Of a stretch of DNA of 64,000 nucleotides, positions 36,540-45,995 are shown one piece after another. How positions within the stretch are numbered: position 1 is the first letter of the stretch; every line of letters starts with the position of its first letter. The position numbers and the translations under genes are program-made. Source of the DNA: Paraburkholderia sp. UYCP14C (lineage in GTDB: Bacteria; Pseudomonadota; Gammaproteobacteria; Burkholderiales; Burkholderiaceae); NCBI RefSeq assembly GCF_004197395.1, contig NZ_SELS01000001.1, forward strand, positions 186,001-250,000. Reading direction: 5' to 3'. The notes beneath the pieces were generated by a model. That model saw nothing but the letters and a program-made list of their open reading frames with translations, had not been told where the DNA came from and ran no database searches.

Positions 36540-37460
36540 TCAACGCGCCCGCACCGTGCGCATATACGACGCGATCATCGTCGCGAACTCCTGCGCGGCT
36601 GGCGTCAGCGGGATCGCCGCGCGTTGCAGCAGACAGACGTTCTGCTGCAACGCGCGCTCGCGCACCGGGATGGTCGTCAGCAGGTCCGCGAACGGCCCGC
36701 GCTTCGCGGTGACCGACGCTTCGAGCGACAGGCAATCGGTCGCGCCAACCAGATGCAGCGTCTCGTACAAGCCCTCGACGGTCGCGACGATCTTCGGCGG
36801 CGGCAAGCCGTGGCTGTCGAACAGATGGCTCAAGCGGTTGACGTGCGGCTCCTCGGTCAGATTCGGCGAGCGCGTCGTCACCCACGTGCAATCGACGAGC
36901 TCGGCGAGCGACTTCGCGCGCGCCTTCGGATGACCGCGCCGGCACACGATCACCGGATCGGACGGATAGAGCGGCGTGACCGACAGATCGGCGGTGTCGG
37001 TCTGCTTCGACACCAGCGCGACCGCGAAATCCAGGGTGCCTTCTCGGATCCACGAAATCATCATGCGCGACGTGCCCGTGCGCAGATGCACGGCGACGCG
37101 CTCGAAGCGCGCACGAAACTCCATCAGCACCGGCGCGAACGCGTCGACGAGCGGCTCGGTCGTCATGCCGAAGGTGACCTCGCCCGCGTAGTCGCCACGT
37201 AGCTGACGAACGTCCTCTTCGGCACGCTCGCACTCACCGAGGATCGCGCCGGCCCGCTGCAGCAACCGCTGGCCCAGCGCGGTCAGCGCGATGCCGCGAT
37301 TGGTGCGCGTGAACAGCGTCGCGCCGAGCATCGATTCGAGGTTCTGCAACTGCTGCGTGATGCCGCTTTGCGCGATGCCGAGCGCGCGCGACGCCGCGCG
37401 GATGCTGCCATGCTCGGCGACCGCCGTGAACGCGCGCAGCTGGGAAATCGTCAAGGCCAT
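36540..37460 (-). CDS. LysR family transcriptional regulator
   Basis: A 306-residue LysR regulator (ISQLRAFTAVAEHGSIRAASRALGIAQSGITQQLQNLESML). Start at 37460. Its stop is 10 bases from the convergent lysA stop. It is divergent from the solute-binding protein gene (gap 115 bases), so that gene and the deacylase behind it are likely targets. Confidence 0.9.
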   Translation of the reverse strand: MALTISQLRAFTAVAEHGSIRAASRALGIAQSGITQQLQNLESMLGATLFTRTNRGIALTALGQRLLQRAGAILGECERAEEDVRQLRGDYAGEVTFGMTTEPLVDAFAPVLMEFRARFERVAVHLRTGTSRMMISWIREGTLDFAVALVSKQTDTADLSVTPLYPSDPVIVCRRGHPKARAKSLAELVDCTWVTTRSPNLTEEPHVNRLSHLFDSHGLPPPKIVATVEGLYETLHLVGATDCLSLEASVTAKRGPFADLLTTIPVRERALQQNVCLLQRAAIPLTPAAQEFATMIASYMRTVRAR

Positions 37461-37575
37461 GGCGTCAGAATCTGGTGATCGGTAAAAGTGATCATGATAG
37501 TCCGAACGGGACTTCTTTGAGGCACCGCGGGCGCGTACGATCACGCTGTCCTGATCCGCTCACCGTGCCCCTTCC

Positions 37576-38343
37576 ATGAAAACTCCGCTGATCACTCTTT
37601 GCGCCGCGCTGGCTTTCAGCAGCGGCGCGTTCGCCGCTGACGCCAACACGTTGCGCCTCGGCATCGACCCGACCTATCCGCCGATGGACTCGAAGGCGCC
37701 CGACGGCAGCCTGAAGGGTTTCGACGTCGATCTCGGCAACGAGATTTGCCGGCGCATCCATGCGCATTGCCAGTGGGTCGAACTCGAGTTTTCGGGCATG
37801 ATCCCGGCGCTGCAGGCGCGCAAGATCGACGCGGTGCTGTCGTCGATGGCGATCACCGAGAAGCGCCAGCAGCAGATTCTGTTTTCGTCGAAGCTGTTCC
37901 AGTTCAAGTCGCGGCTGATCGCGAAGCAAGGTTCACCGCTTGCGCCGACGGCGAGCGGACTCGCCGGCAAGCAGATCGGCGTGCAGTCGGGCACGCAGTT
38001 CGAGGGCTACGCGCTGAAGAACTGGACGCCGCTCGGCGCGAACGTGGTCGCCTACAAGAGCCAGGACGAGGTGTTCGCCGATCTGCAGAACGGGCGGCTC
38101 GACGGCGCGTTGCTCGGCACGGTCGAGGCCGATTACGGCTTCCTGCGCACGCCCGCGGGCAAGGGCTTCGCGTTCGTCGGCGAGCCGCTTTCGATGGGCG
38201 ACCACGGCGTCGGCATCGGCCTGCGCAAGGACGAAACCGAAGTGCAGGCATCGATCAACGCGGCGATCGCGTCGATGCTCAAGGACGGCACGTATGCGCA
38301 GATCGCGAAGAAGTACTTCGACTTCGATCCGTACGGCAACTGA
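37576..38343 (+). CDS. periplasmic amino acid-binding protein (ABC type), orphan
   Basis: A 255-residue ArgT/HisJ-like binding protein with signal peptide (cleavage near AFAA) and the family blocks LRLGIDPTYPPMDSKAPDGSLKGFDVDLGNEIC and QFEGYALKNW. It binds a polar amino acid, probably a basic one or an N-acylated derivative, in the periplasm. No ABC permease or ATPase gene is adjacent, so it must use a permease encoded elsewhere. It is followed 37 bases later by a deacylase gene on the same strand. Confidence 0.92.
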   Translation: MKTPLITLCAALAFSSGAFAADANTLRLGIDPTYPPMDSKAPDGSLKGFDVDLGNEICRRIHAHCQWVELEFSGMIPALQARKIDAVLSSMAITEKRQQQILFSSKLFQFKSRLIAKQGSPLAPTASGLAGKQIGVQSGTQFEGYALKNWTPLGANVVAYKSQDEVFADLQNGRLDGALLGTVEADYGFLRTPAGKGFAFVGEPLSMGDHGVGIGLRKDETEVQASINAAIASMLKDGTYAQIAKKYFDFDPYGN

Positions 38344-38380
38344 TTCAGACTTCCAACGACATCTTCCCGGCTTTCCATTC

Positions 38381-39496
38381 ATGAACAGGCAATCTATTCC
38401 GCTTCTGTCGCCGGCTATCGGCACGCACCGCGAACTGGTGTCGTTTCATTTCTGCCCGCTCGACAGCGGGCAGAAGATCTATATCCAGGCGTCGCTGCAT
38501 GCCGACGAAACGCCTTCGATGCTGACCACCGTGCTGCTGAAGCGGCGCCTGCTGGAGCTCGAAGAAGCCGGCGCGCTGAAGGCGGAAATCGTGCTCGTGC
38601 CGGTATCGAATCCGGTCGGGCTCAGTCAATACGTGCTCGGTCAGTTCGTCGGCCGCTTCGATCTCGGCAGCGGCAAGAACTTCAACCGGCATTTCGTGCA
38701 GTTCGCGAAGCTCGTCGCGAATGCGAAAGAGGCGCTGGGTGCCGACGCGAACGAGAACCGCCGCATCGTGCGCGCGCTGCTCGCGGCCGAACTCGCGCAA
38801 CAGAAGCCGCTGACCGAATTCGAGTCGCTGCAACTGGCGCTGCTGAAGCTGTCGTGCGACGCGGACGTCGTGATCGATCTGCATTGCTCGCTCGAAGCGG
38901 CGATGCATGTGTACACGAGCGAGGCGGCGTGGGCCGAGTTCGAGCCGCTGTCGCGCTACCTCGGCGCCGAGGCATCGTTGCTCGCGACGGATTCAGGCGG
39001 CGGCGCGTTCGACGAAACCCACAGCCTGCTGTGGTGGACGTTGCAGCAGCAGATGCCGGCAAGCAAGCCGGTGCCGACCGGCTCGATCGCGGTGACGGTC
39101 GAGTGCCGCGGCCAGCGCGACGTGTCGTACGAAGTCGCGCAGCAGGATGCTGACGCGTTGGTCGACTACCTGGTGTGGCGCGGCGCGATTCGCGGCGACG
39201 CGAAGCCGTTGCCGCCGCTGCTGTCGCCGGCGACGCCGCTCGCGGGCAGCGAGCAGTTCTATGCGCCGGTGAGCGGGATCCTCGTGCACCGCGCGAAGAT
39301 CGGCGACACGATCCGCGTCGGTCAGCCGCTGTTCGATATCGTCGATCCGCTCACCGATGAGACGACCACGATCGCGAGCCAGACCGAAGGGGTGCTGTAT
39401 ATGCGCCGCGCGATCCGTTTCGTGACGGCCGGCGCGCCGCTTGGTCGCGTGACCGGCACGCGGCCGATCAGAACGGGCGTGTTGCTGGGCGCCTGA
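38381..39496 (+). CDS. succinylglutamate desuccinylase/aspartoacylase family protein
   Basis: A 371-residue M14-like zinc amidohydrolase. Zinc ligands appear as H40 and E43 in SLHADETPS and H168 in IDLHCSL. The C-terminal part, from YAPVSGILVHRAKIGDTIRVGQ, resembles a lipoyl-like sandwich domain usual in this branch (COG3608). It would hydrolyse an N-acyl amino acid amide. It is probably cotranscribed with the amino-acid-binding protein, suggesting uptake and deacylation of the same compound. SD for 38381 is weak. Confidence 0.88.
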   Translation: MNRQSIPLLSPAIGTHRELVSFHFCPLDSGQKIYIQASLHADETPSMLTTVLLKRRLLELEEAGALKAEIVLVPVSNPVGLSQYVLGQFVGRFDLGSGKNFNRHFVQFAKLVANAKEALGADANENRRIVRALLAAELAQQKPLTEFESLQLALLKLSCDADVVIDLHCSLEAAMHVYTSEAAWAEFEPLSRYLGAEASLLATDSGGGAFDETHSLLWWTLQQQMPASKPVPTGSIAVTVECRGQRDVSYEVAQQDADALVDYLVWRGAIRGDAKPLPPLLSPATPLAGSEQFYAPVSGILVHRAKIGDTIRVGQPLFDIVDPLTDETTTIASQTEGVLYMRRAIRFVTAGAPLGRVTGTRPIRTGVLLGA

Positions 39497-39525
39497 CCGA
39501 TCGACCGAGGCAGAGGGGCGCTCGG

Positions 39526-39792
39526 CTACTTTCGTCCGACCAGATACGTGACGCCCTGCGGCCCGTACCGCTCGGCGTGCGCCACGTTCGCCGGCAGATG
39601 AAACACGTCGCCGACGCGATACAGGCGCTCGTCGTCGCCGACGCGGATCTGCAATTCGCCCTCGACGATCAGCGCCTTCGCCTCGAACGGATGCGTGTGG
39701 ACCTCCATCGCGACGTTCGGCTCGCGCGTGACGAGCACTGCGTCGGGAAAGCCTTCGTGGGTCAGCATGTCGGTAAAAGCTTCGCGATTCAT
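39526..39792 (-). CDS. small cupin-domain protein
   Basis: An 88-residue single-cupin protein. Metal ligands are visible: H32, H34 and E38 (EVHTHPFEAKA) and H72 (NVAHAERYG), with the GDVFHLPANVAH second motif. ATG at 39792 begins at the small-cupin length. Function unknown; such proteins often bind or sense a metabolite. It is divergent from the DapA-family gene. Confidence 0.88.
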   Translation of the reverse strand: MNREAFTDMLTHEGFPDAVLVTREPNVAMEVHTHPFEAKALIVEGELQIRVGDDERLYRVGDVFHLPANVAHAERYGPQGVTYLVGRK

Positions 39793-40158
39793 GGCGCCGG
39801 CCTCGTGCGGAAATAGTGGAAGTCGACTGTAGCGCGATCTGCCGATCTTCGCAGCGCCGTCGCCGCGCACCGCTCGCATGCCGGCGGCGCGCGTCACGAC
39901 GCAGCGCGGGCCGCTATGCCAGACTCGGCATCCACGGCAGCCAGCAAGCGTCGCGCGATGGCGCTCGCATACGCCGCAACCGCCTTGCCACCATGTGGCG
40001 GGCAACCGCCCGGCCAGCCATTCCGCGCTTCCCGACTGTGCGGATTTAATCTCTTTCAGCTACGAAAAAGCCCAAGCCCGCTTGCGGACAAAGGCCGATA
40101 CTCGTCGTCATATTCAACGTGTGTCGGCGCGGCCGGCTTTTAGAAGGAGACGGACAAA
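39793..40158. other. intergenic region between cupin and DapA-like genes
   Basis: 366 bases with no supported gene. It must hold the promoters of both divergent genes. AAGGAGAC (SD for the GTG at 40159) is at 40143-40150. I see no strong hairpin or repeat here. Confidence 0.5.
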
Positions 40159-41076
40159 GTGAGCAAGGCTATCCAATGGAGCGGGGTGTTTCCCGCCGTC
40201 AGCACCCAGTTCAAGCCGGATTTTTCGCTCGACATCGACGCGACGCACCGCGTGGTCAGCAATCTCGTCAAGGACGGCGTGTCGGGTCTTGTGGTCTGCG
40301 GCACGGTCGGCGAGAACACTTCGCTGAGCACGTCGGAAAAGCTGCAGGTGATCGAGGCCGCGCGCGACGCGGCCGGCGGCAAGGTGCCGGTCGTCGCGGG
40401 CGTCGCCGAGTTCACGACCGAGTTCGCGCGGCAGACGGTGCGCGAAGCGGCGCGGGTCGGCGTCGACGGCGTGATGGTGATGCCGGCGCTGGTCTATTCC
40501 GCGAAGCCGCACGAAACCGCCGCGCATTTCCGCTCGGTCGCGAGCAGCACCGATTTGCCGGTGATGATCTACAACAACCCGCCGATCTACAAGAACGACG
40601 TGACGCCGGACGTGCTGATCGCGCTGCAGGACTGCGAGAACATCGTCTGCTTCAAGGATTCGTCGGGTGACACGCGGCGCTTCATCGATCTGCGCAACGC
40701 GGTGGGCGACCGCTTCGTGCTGTTCGCCGGCCTCGACGACGTGGTGGTCGAGAGCATCGCGGTCGGTGCGGAGGGATGGGTGTCGGGCATGTCGAACGCA
40801 TTCCCGAAGGAAGGCGAGACGCTGTTCCGCCTCGCCAAGCAGAAGCGTTTCGATGTAGCGCTCGCGCTGTACAGCTGGTTCATGCCGCTGTTGCACCTCG
40901 ACGCACGCCCCGACCTCGTGCAATGCATCAAGCTGTGCGAGGAACTGCTCGGCCGCGGCAGCGCCGTCACGCGTCCGCCGCGTCTCGCGTTGCAAGGCGA
41001 CACGCTCGCCGAAGTCAAAGACATCGTCGCCAAGGCGCTCGCCAGGCGGCCGACGCTGCCGGACGTCGGTCTCTAA
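40159..41076 (+). CDS. dihydrodipicolinate synthase family aldolase
   Basis: A 305-residue class I aldolase of the DapA/NanA family. The Schiff-base lysine is K166 (VCFKDSSGD) and the tyrosine Y138 in MIYNNPP. The pyruvate-binding motif reads GTVGEN (48-53) instead of the GTTGE found in true DapA, so a reaction other than lysine synthesis is likely (for example a sugar acid or hydroxyproline-derived substrate). The start is a GTG with a good GGAG. It is divergent from the cupin gene and has the terminator for its convergent neighbour downstream. Confidence 0.92.
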   Translation: MSKAIQWSGVFPAVSTQFKPDFSLDIDATHRVVSNLVKDGVSGLVVCGTVGENTSLSTSEKLQVIEAARDAAGGKVPVVAGVAEFTTEFARQTVREAARVGVDGVMVMPALVYSAKPHETAAHFRSVASSTDLPVMIYNNPPIYKNDVTPDVLIALQDCENIVCFKDSSGDTRRFIDLRNAVGDRFVLFAGLDDVVVESIAVGAEGWVSGMSNAFPKEGETLFRLAKQKRFDVALALYSWFMPLLHLDARPDLVQCIKLCEELLGRGSAVTRPPRLALQGDTLAEVKDIVAKALARRPTLPDVGL

Positions 41077-41099
41077 GCACAGCGCTTCAATACGAGCCC

Positions 41100-41146
41100 A
41101 AAAAAACATCGGCATCCTGTCCGCCGCGCAGGCGGAACAGGATGCC
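41100..41146 (-). terminator. intrinsic terminator of the phospholipase C gene
   Basis: GGCATCCTGTCCGCC (41111-41125) pairs with its complement at 41131-41146 with one bulge. On the minus strand the hairpin is followed by T7 (41100-41106 as A's on plus), so it terminates transcription of the phospholipase gene reading leftwards. It may also block readthrough from the convergent DapA-family gene. Confidence 0.8.
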
Positions 41147-41173
41147 GAGACACCAATCGCAAGCGCGCCAGTC

Positions 41174-43321
41174 TCAGCTCGCCGTCAGCACCGGCGCAAC
41201 CGCCGCCGGATCGCTGATACTCGGCCGGCCGTTCTCGACGTGACCGGCAAGGCGGCGCGAGAAGCTCGCATCGTCTTTGCTCGTCACCGTCAGGTCGTAC
41301 CAGTGATGGCTCGACGCCAGCACCCACCCCTCGTCGATACGCGCATTGGCCGGCACGGCCACGTTGCGCGGGTGTGCGCCGTACGCGTTGTCGATCACCG
41401 TCAGATGCGCGACGCCAGCGCCGCTGTTGGTGAACTTCAGGAACACGTTGCCATTCGCGACGTCGTATTGCGCGGTCACTTCAGGCTGAGCCGGCTTGTT
41501 GTTGCCATGACCGTTGCCATGCCCGTTCTGCGTGCTCGCCTGGGCGTTGCCCGCGAACTTGCGCACGAAGCCGTTCGGGCCGAACACGTCGAACGCGTAC
41601 ACGCCGTTCGTCGTGCTCAGGTCGAACGTATCGCTGAGCGACTTGCCCGCTTCGACCGTGTAGCGCCACGGACCGTCGGTGCGATTCGTCGCGTACACGT
41701 AGAAGTGCGCGCCCTGCTCACCGGTGTTGCCGATGGTGATTTCGAACGTGTCATTGCCAGCGTTCGCCGCGCCGTTCACATGCAGTTCATACGGCAACGC
41801 GCGCGCGAAGCGGATGCCGGCTTCCTGCGCGTCGACCGGAGTCGGCGTCGCCGGCACGGTCGGCTTCGGCTGCGTCTTGCACTGGTTGTCGGCCATGCTC
41901 ATGTAGTTGCTGGTGTCCGGCAGCGGCGGCATCTTTGAATCCGGTGTGCGGAAGTCGAACGCGGTGGTCAGGTCGCCGCACACCGCGCGACGCCACGCCG
42001 TGATGTTCGGCTCATGCACGCCGAAGCGCGTTTCAATGAAGCGGATCACCGACGTGTGATCGAACACCTGCGAGCACACGAAGCCGCCCTTGGTCCACGG
42101 CGACACGATCGTCATCGGCACGCGCGGGCCGAGACCGTACGGATAACCGTCGGCGGTATAGCTGCCGCCGCGTAGCGGATTGACGACATTGTGGATCTCG
42201 CCGTCGGTCGTCACCGTCGACTTTCCTTGCGTGGACGTCGTCGGCGGTTGCGGCGGCACCAGGTGATCGAAGAAGCCGTCGTTCTCGTCGTACATGATGA
42301 ACAGCACGGTCTTGCTCCACACCTCGGGATTCGACGTCAGCGCGTCGAGAATCTGCGACGTGTATTCGGCGCCGTACGCGGGCGTGTAGCTCGGATGCTC
42401 CGAGTACGCGGCCGGCGGGCACAGCCACGACACCTGCGGCAGCCGGTTCGCGAGCACGTCGGCTTTCAGGTCGTCGATCGTGCGAACGGTTTGCGCGCGC
42501 TCGTAGAGCGGCGAGCCCGGCTGCGCGTTGATGAAGTTCGTGAAGTTCTGCAGGATGTTGGTGCCGTAGTTTCCGTTCAGCGGATCGACACCCGTCGTGC
42601 CCTGCTGATAGATCTGCCACGAAATGCCCGCGGCCTGCAGACGCTCCGGATACGTGGTCCACGACAGCAGCTGATAGTTCGGCGGACCATCGCCGTCCAC
42701 CCAGTCGTTGTTGTCGAGCAGCGGGCCGCCCATCGTGCCGGTCGGGTCGACCATGCCGGTCATCAGATACGCGCGGTTCGGGTGCGTCGGTCCCGGCAGC
42801 GAGCAGAAGTACGCATCGCAGATCGTGAACGCGTCGGCGAGCGCGTAGTGGAACGGGATGTCGCTACGCAGGTGGTAGCCCATCGTCATGTCGGTCTTGT
42901 TGGCGGGCCACTGGTCGTAGCGGCCGCCGTCGATCGCGTAGTGGGTCTTGTACCACGTGTGATCGAGATCGCCGACGCACTGTGCGCTGGTCGTGGCGGT
43001 GTTCAGATGGAACGGCAGCACCGGCCTGGTCGGGTCTTCCTTCGACGGCTGATTCCACACCGGCAGGCCGCTCGGCAGCGGAATCGGGAAGCGGTCGTTG
43101 TAGCCGCGCACCCCGCGCAGATGGCCGAAGTAGTGGTCGAACGAGCGGTTCTCCTGCATGAACACGACGATGTGCTCGACATCGTTGATCGTACCGGTGC
43201 GAGAGAACGCCGGCACGGCGAGTGCGCTGCGGATCGACTCGGGCAACGCGGTCATCGCGGCGGCGGCGCCCGCGGATGAAGCCACGGTTTGCAGGAAACG
43301 GCGACGGCTAGTTGATGTCAT
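41174..43321 (-). CDS. phosphocholine-type phospholipase C
   Basis: A 715-residue exported phospholipase. It starts with a twin-arginine signal (TSRRRFLQTVASSAG) and then EHIVVFMQENRSFDHYFGHLRGVRGYND, the signature of the phosphoesterase/PLC-N family of Pseudomonas and Burkholderia. The metal site DENDGFFDH is present. Two Ig-like C-terminal DUF756 domains follow (around PAFAREL YELHVNGAANAG to the end). It hydrolyses phosphatidylcholine and similar lipids in the periplasm or outside. SD is upstream of 43321. Immediately upstream on the same strand lies a small lipoprotein gene. Confidence 0.95.
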   Translation of the reverse strand: MTSTSRRRFLQTVASSAGAAAAMTALPESIRSALAVPAFSRTGTINDVEHIVVFMQENRSFDHYFGHLRGVRGYNDRFPIPLPSGLPVWNQPSKEDPTRPVLPFHLNTATTSAQCVGDLDHTWYKTHYAIDGGRYDQWPANKTDMTMGYHLRSDIPFHYALADAFTICDAYFCSLPGPTHPNRAYLMTGMVDPTGTMGGPLLDNNDWVDGDGPPNYQLLSWTTYPERLQAAGISWQIYQQGTTGVDPLNGNYGTNILQNFTNFINAQPGSPLYERAQTVRTIDDLKADVLANRLPQVSWLCPPAAYSEHPSYTPAYGAEYTSQILDALTSNPEVWSKTVLFIMYDENDGFFDHLVPPQPPTTSTQGKSTVTTDGEIHNVVNPLRGGSYTADGYPYGLGPRVPMTIVSPWTKGGFVCSQVFDHTSVIRFIETRFGVHEPNITAWRRAVCGDLTTAFDFRTPDSKMPPLPDTSNYMSMADNQCKTQPKPTVPATPTPVDAQEAGIRFARALPYELHVNGAANAGNDTFEITIGNTGEQGAHFYVYATNRTDGPWRYTVEAGKSLSDTFDLSTTNGVYAFDVFGPNGFVRKFAGNAQASTQNGHGNGHGNNKPAQPEVTAQYDVANGNVFLKFTNSGAGVAHLTVIDNAYGAHPRNVAVPANARIDEGWVLASSHHWYDLTVTSKDDASFSRRLAGHVENGRPSISDPAAVAPVLTAS

Positions 43322-43422
43322 CGAATATCACCTTCTGCGTAGGGGAAGAATAGCGCGGGTGAACGCGCCGTTGGGATCGTTTCGGTGTCGGTTACGGGTT
43401 GCTCTGGCCGATCGGTTGCGGG

Positions 43423-43773
43423 CTAGTTGTTCGCGCTGTCGCCGGGCGCATAGCGCATCACCGGCGCGACCTGCTGGCTGTCGGCCGCGAGACTGGCCTG
43501 CATGTTTTGCGTGATCGGGTCGGTGGCGGCCGCGCCACTTGTCGCGTTGCTCGCCGTGCTATGCGCGGTGTTGTTCGCCGTGTTGTCCGCGAACGGCGCG
43601 GAGGCATTGGGAACGGCCGCCGCCGTGGTGGGCTGTTGTGCCGCGTCGTTCGGCGCAGTGGCGGTTGTCGAGGCGTTGCTCGCGGAAGGGGAGTCGTCCG
43701 CGCCGCAACCGTTCAACGCTATCGTGGCGAGCACCAGCCATGCGGCGCTCGCGATGCACGTGGTTCTTCTCAT
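43423..43773 (-). CDS. small Ala/Thr/Asn-rich lipoprotein
   Basis: A 116-residue protein with a signal peptide ending in a lipobox-like TIALNGC (cysteine near residue 23). The rest is low-complexity and rich in Ala, Thr, Ser and Asn. It is 101 bases upstream of the phospholipase C gene on the same strand, so the two may be cotranscribed. I do not recognise a family; a role in PLC secretion or folding is only a guess. Confidence 0.7.
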   Translation of the reverse strand: MRRTTCIASAAWLVLATIALNGCGADDSPSASNASTTATAPNDAAQQPTTAAAVPNASAPFADNTANNTAHSTASNATSGAAATDPITQNMQASLAADSQQVAPVMRYAPGDSANN

Positions 43774-43973
43774 GTCCGCATCCGGTTCGATGAAAGCGGG
43801 TGCAGTCTCCATATCTTTCAAGAAATAATTGTGAAACGTTTGCGCGCGGCATAACTTTCGATAAATCGTCAGTTGATCGAAAGAAAATGGAAAGTATCGG
43901 GAAGGTCGATGTTCATGGGGATGCCATCTGCGCTATGTTTGGTGCTTCAAGGTTCGCGCAAGAGCACGATTCA

Positions 43974-45944
43974 ATGACTCGTATCGATTCACCCATCGAC
44001 ATCTCGCGACTCGAAGACGAATGGCTCGAAGCCGACGGCTTCGGCGGCTTTGCGTCTGGCACGGTCGGCACGCTGCGCACGCGTCGCTATCACGCGCTGC
44101 TGCTCGCCGCGACACGCGCGCCCGGCGGGCGCATGGTGCTCGTCAACGGCATCGAGGTATGGGTCGAGGCGGGCGGCCAGCGCTTCCCGTTGAGCATGCA
44201 ACGCTATGAACCTGACGTGATCTATCCGGATCTGCGCGGCAGCCTGGCCAGTTTCGATACCGTGCCGTGGCCGACATGGCGCGTTCAACTCGATACGCAT
44301 ACTGCGGTGATCGCCGACGCGTTCGTCAGCAGGGCGACGTGCGAAACGGTGTTGCGCTGGCGGCTCGAAGGCGGCGAACTCGATGCGCCGGTGTTGAAGG
44401 TCAGACCGCTGCTGTCGGGCCGCGATTATCATGCGCTGCATCACGAGAATCCGGCTTTCAATTTCAGCGCTCAGGTCAGCGCCGACCGATCGTGCGCGAG
44501 CTGGCAACCGTATGGCGGGCTGCCGGTCGTGCGCGCGGCGACGAACGGCGCCTATACGCATGCGCCCGACTGGTATCGCAACTTCTGCTACGTGCGCGAG
44601 CAGGAGCGTGGCCTCGATTGCAGCGAAGACCTCGCGACGCCCGGCGTGTTCAGCTTCGATCTCGCCGCAGGCGAAGCGGTGATGATTCTGAGCGCGTCGG
44701 GTGCTGCCGCCACGGAAAGCACGCACGACAAATCGCAAACCACCACCCACGCCGCCGGCCTCGCCGACACCGAACAACAACGCCGCGCCGCGCTCGGCTC
44801 GCGGCTGCAACGCTCGGCCGATGCCTACGTCGTCACGCGCAACGAAGGCCGCACGATCCTCGCGGGCTTCCCATGGTTCACCGACTGGGGCCGCGACACC
44901 TTCATCGCGATGCGCGGCCTGCTGATCGCGTCGAACCGTCTCGACGACGCCGAAGCGATCCTGCTCGAATGGTCCGGCACGCTGTCCGAAGGCATGCTGC
45001 CGAACCGTTTCCCCGACTATTGCGACGCGCCCGAATACAACTCGGTCGATGCGTCGCTATGGTTCATCGTCGCCGTTCACGACTATCTGGTGACGCCGCA
45101 CGCGAGTTCGCAAACGCGCGCGCATCTGCAGCAAGCGGCCGAAGCGATCCTGACCGGCTACACCAACGGCACGCGCTTCAAGATCGGCGCCTGCGCCGAC
45201 GACGGCCTGCTGCGCGCCGGCATGCCCGGCGTGCAACTGACCTGGATGGACGCAAAAGTCGGCGACTGGGTCGTCACACCGCGCATCGGCAAACCGGTCG
45301 AAGTGCAGGCGCTGTGGATCAACGCGCTGCGCATCGCGTCGGCATGGAACCCGCAGTGGCGGCAGGCTGCCGAGCGCGCGACACTCGCGTTTCGCCGGCG
45401 CTTCGTCGATCCGGCCACGCAGACGCTGTTTGATAACGTCGATGTCGATCATGTACCCGGCACGGTCGACCGCGCGATCCGGCCGAACCAGATCTTCGCG
45501 ATCGGTGGCCTGCCGTTTCCGTTGCTCGAAGGCGAGACGGCGCGCGCGGTGGTGGACCATGTCGAGGCGCAATTGCTGACGCCGCTCGGCTTGCGCTCGC
45601 TCGCGCCCTCCGATCCGGCCTATCGCGGTCACTATGGCGGCGCGCCGCGCGAACGCGACGGCGCCTATCATCAGGGCACCGTGTGGTTATGGCTAATTGG
45701 CCCGTTCGTCGAAGCGTGGCTGCGGGTCAATGGCGCAAACGCCACGAATCTCGCGCAGGCGAGGGCGCGCTTTCTCGCCCCGCTGTACGTGCATCTCGAT
45801 CACGCGGGCCTCGACCATCTGTCCGAGATCGCTGACGGCGACGCGCCACATGCGCCCGCCGGCACGCCGTTCCAGGCCTGGTCGCTCGGCGAATTGCTGC
45901 GCGTCGAAAGTCTGCTTGCCCGATTGGAGCGCAACGGCGCGTAA
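43974..45944 (+). CDS. glycogen debranching enzyme (amylo-alpha-1,6-glucosidase)
   Basis: A 656-residue protein. The N-terminal beta domain includes EDEWLEADGFGGFASGTVGTLRTRRYHALL and the (alpha/alpha)6 catalytic domain includes FPWFTDWGRDTFIAMRGLL, both signatures of the GH133 debranching family, and later WLWLIGPF. It cleaves alpha-1,6 branches of glycogen to release glucose. The ATG at 43974 fits the family N-terminus and is preferred to the longer frame. It is the first of four same-strand genes of glucan/glucose metabolism with short gaps. Confidence 0.93.
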   Translation: MTRIDSPIDISRLEDEWLEADGFGGFASGTVGTLRTRRYHALLLAATRAPGGRMVLVNGIEVWVEAGGQRFPLSMQRYEPDVIYPDLRGSLASFDTVPWPTWRVQLDTHTAVIADAFVSRATCETVLRWRLEGGELDAPVLKVRPLLSGRDYHALHHENPAFNFSAQVSADRSCASWQPYGGLPVVRAATNGAYTHAPDWYRNFCYVREQERGLDCSEDLATPGVFSFDLAAGEAVMILSASGAAATESTHDKSQTTTHAAGLADTEQQRRAALGSRLQRSADAYVVTRNEGRTILAGFPWFTDWGRDTFIAMRGLLIASNRLDDAEAILLEWSGTLSEGMLPNRFPDYCDAPEYNSVDASLWFIVAVHDYLVTPHASSQTRAHLQQAAEAILTGYTNGTRFKIGACADDGLLRAGMPGVQLTWMDAKVGDWVVTPRIGKPVEVQALWINALRIASAWNPQWRQAAERATLAFRRRFVDPATQTLFDNVDVDHVPGTVDRAIRPNQIFAIGGLPFPLLEGETARAVVDHVEAQLLTPLGLRSLAPSDPAYRGHYGGAPRERDGAYHQGTVWLWLIGPFVEAWLRVNGANATNLAQARARFLAPLYVHLDHAGLDHLSEIADGDAPHAPAGTPFQAWSLGELLRVESLLARLERNGA

Positions 45945-45995
45945 ACCGCGCTACGATGTGGGTCCCACCGCCAGGCCTGTTGCAAGGACGTTCTC

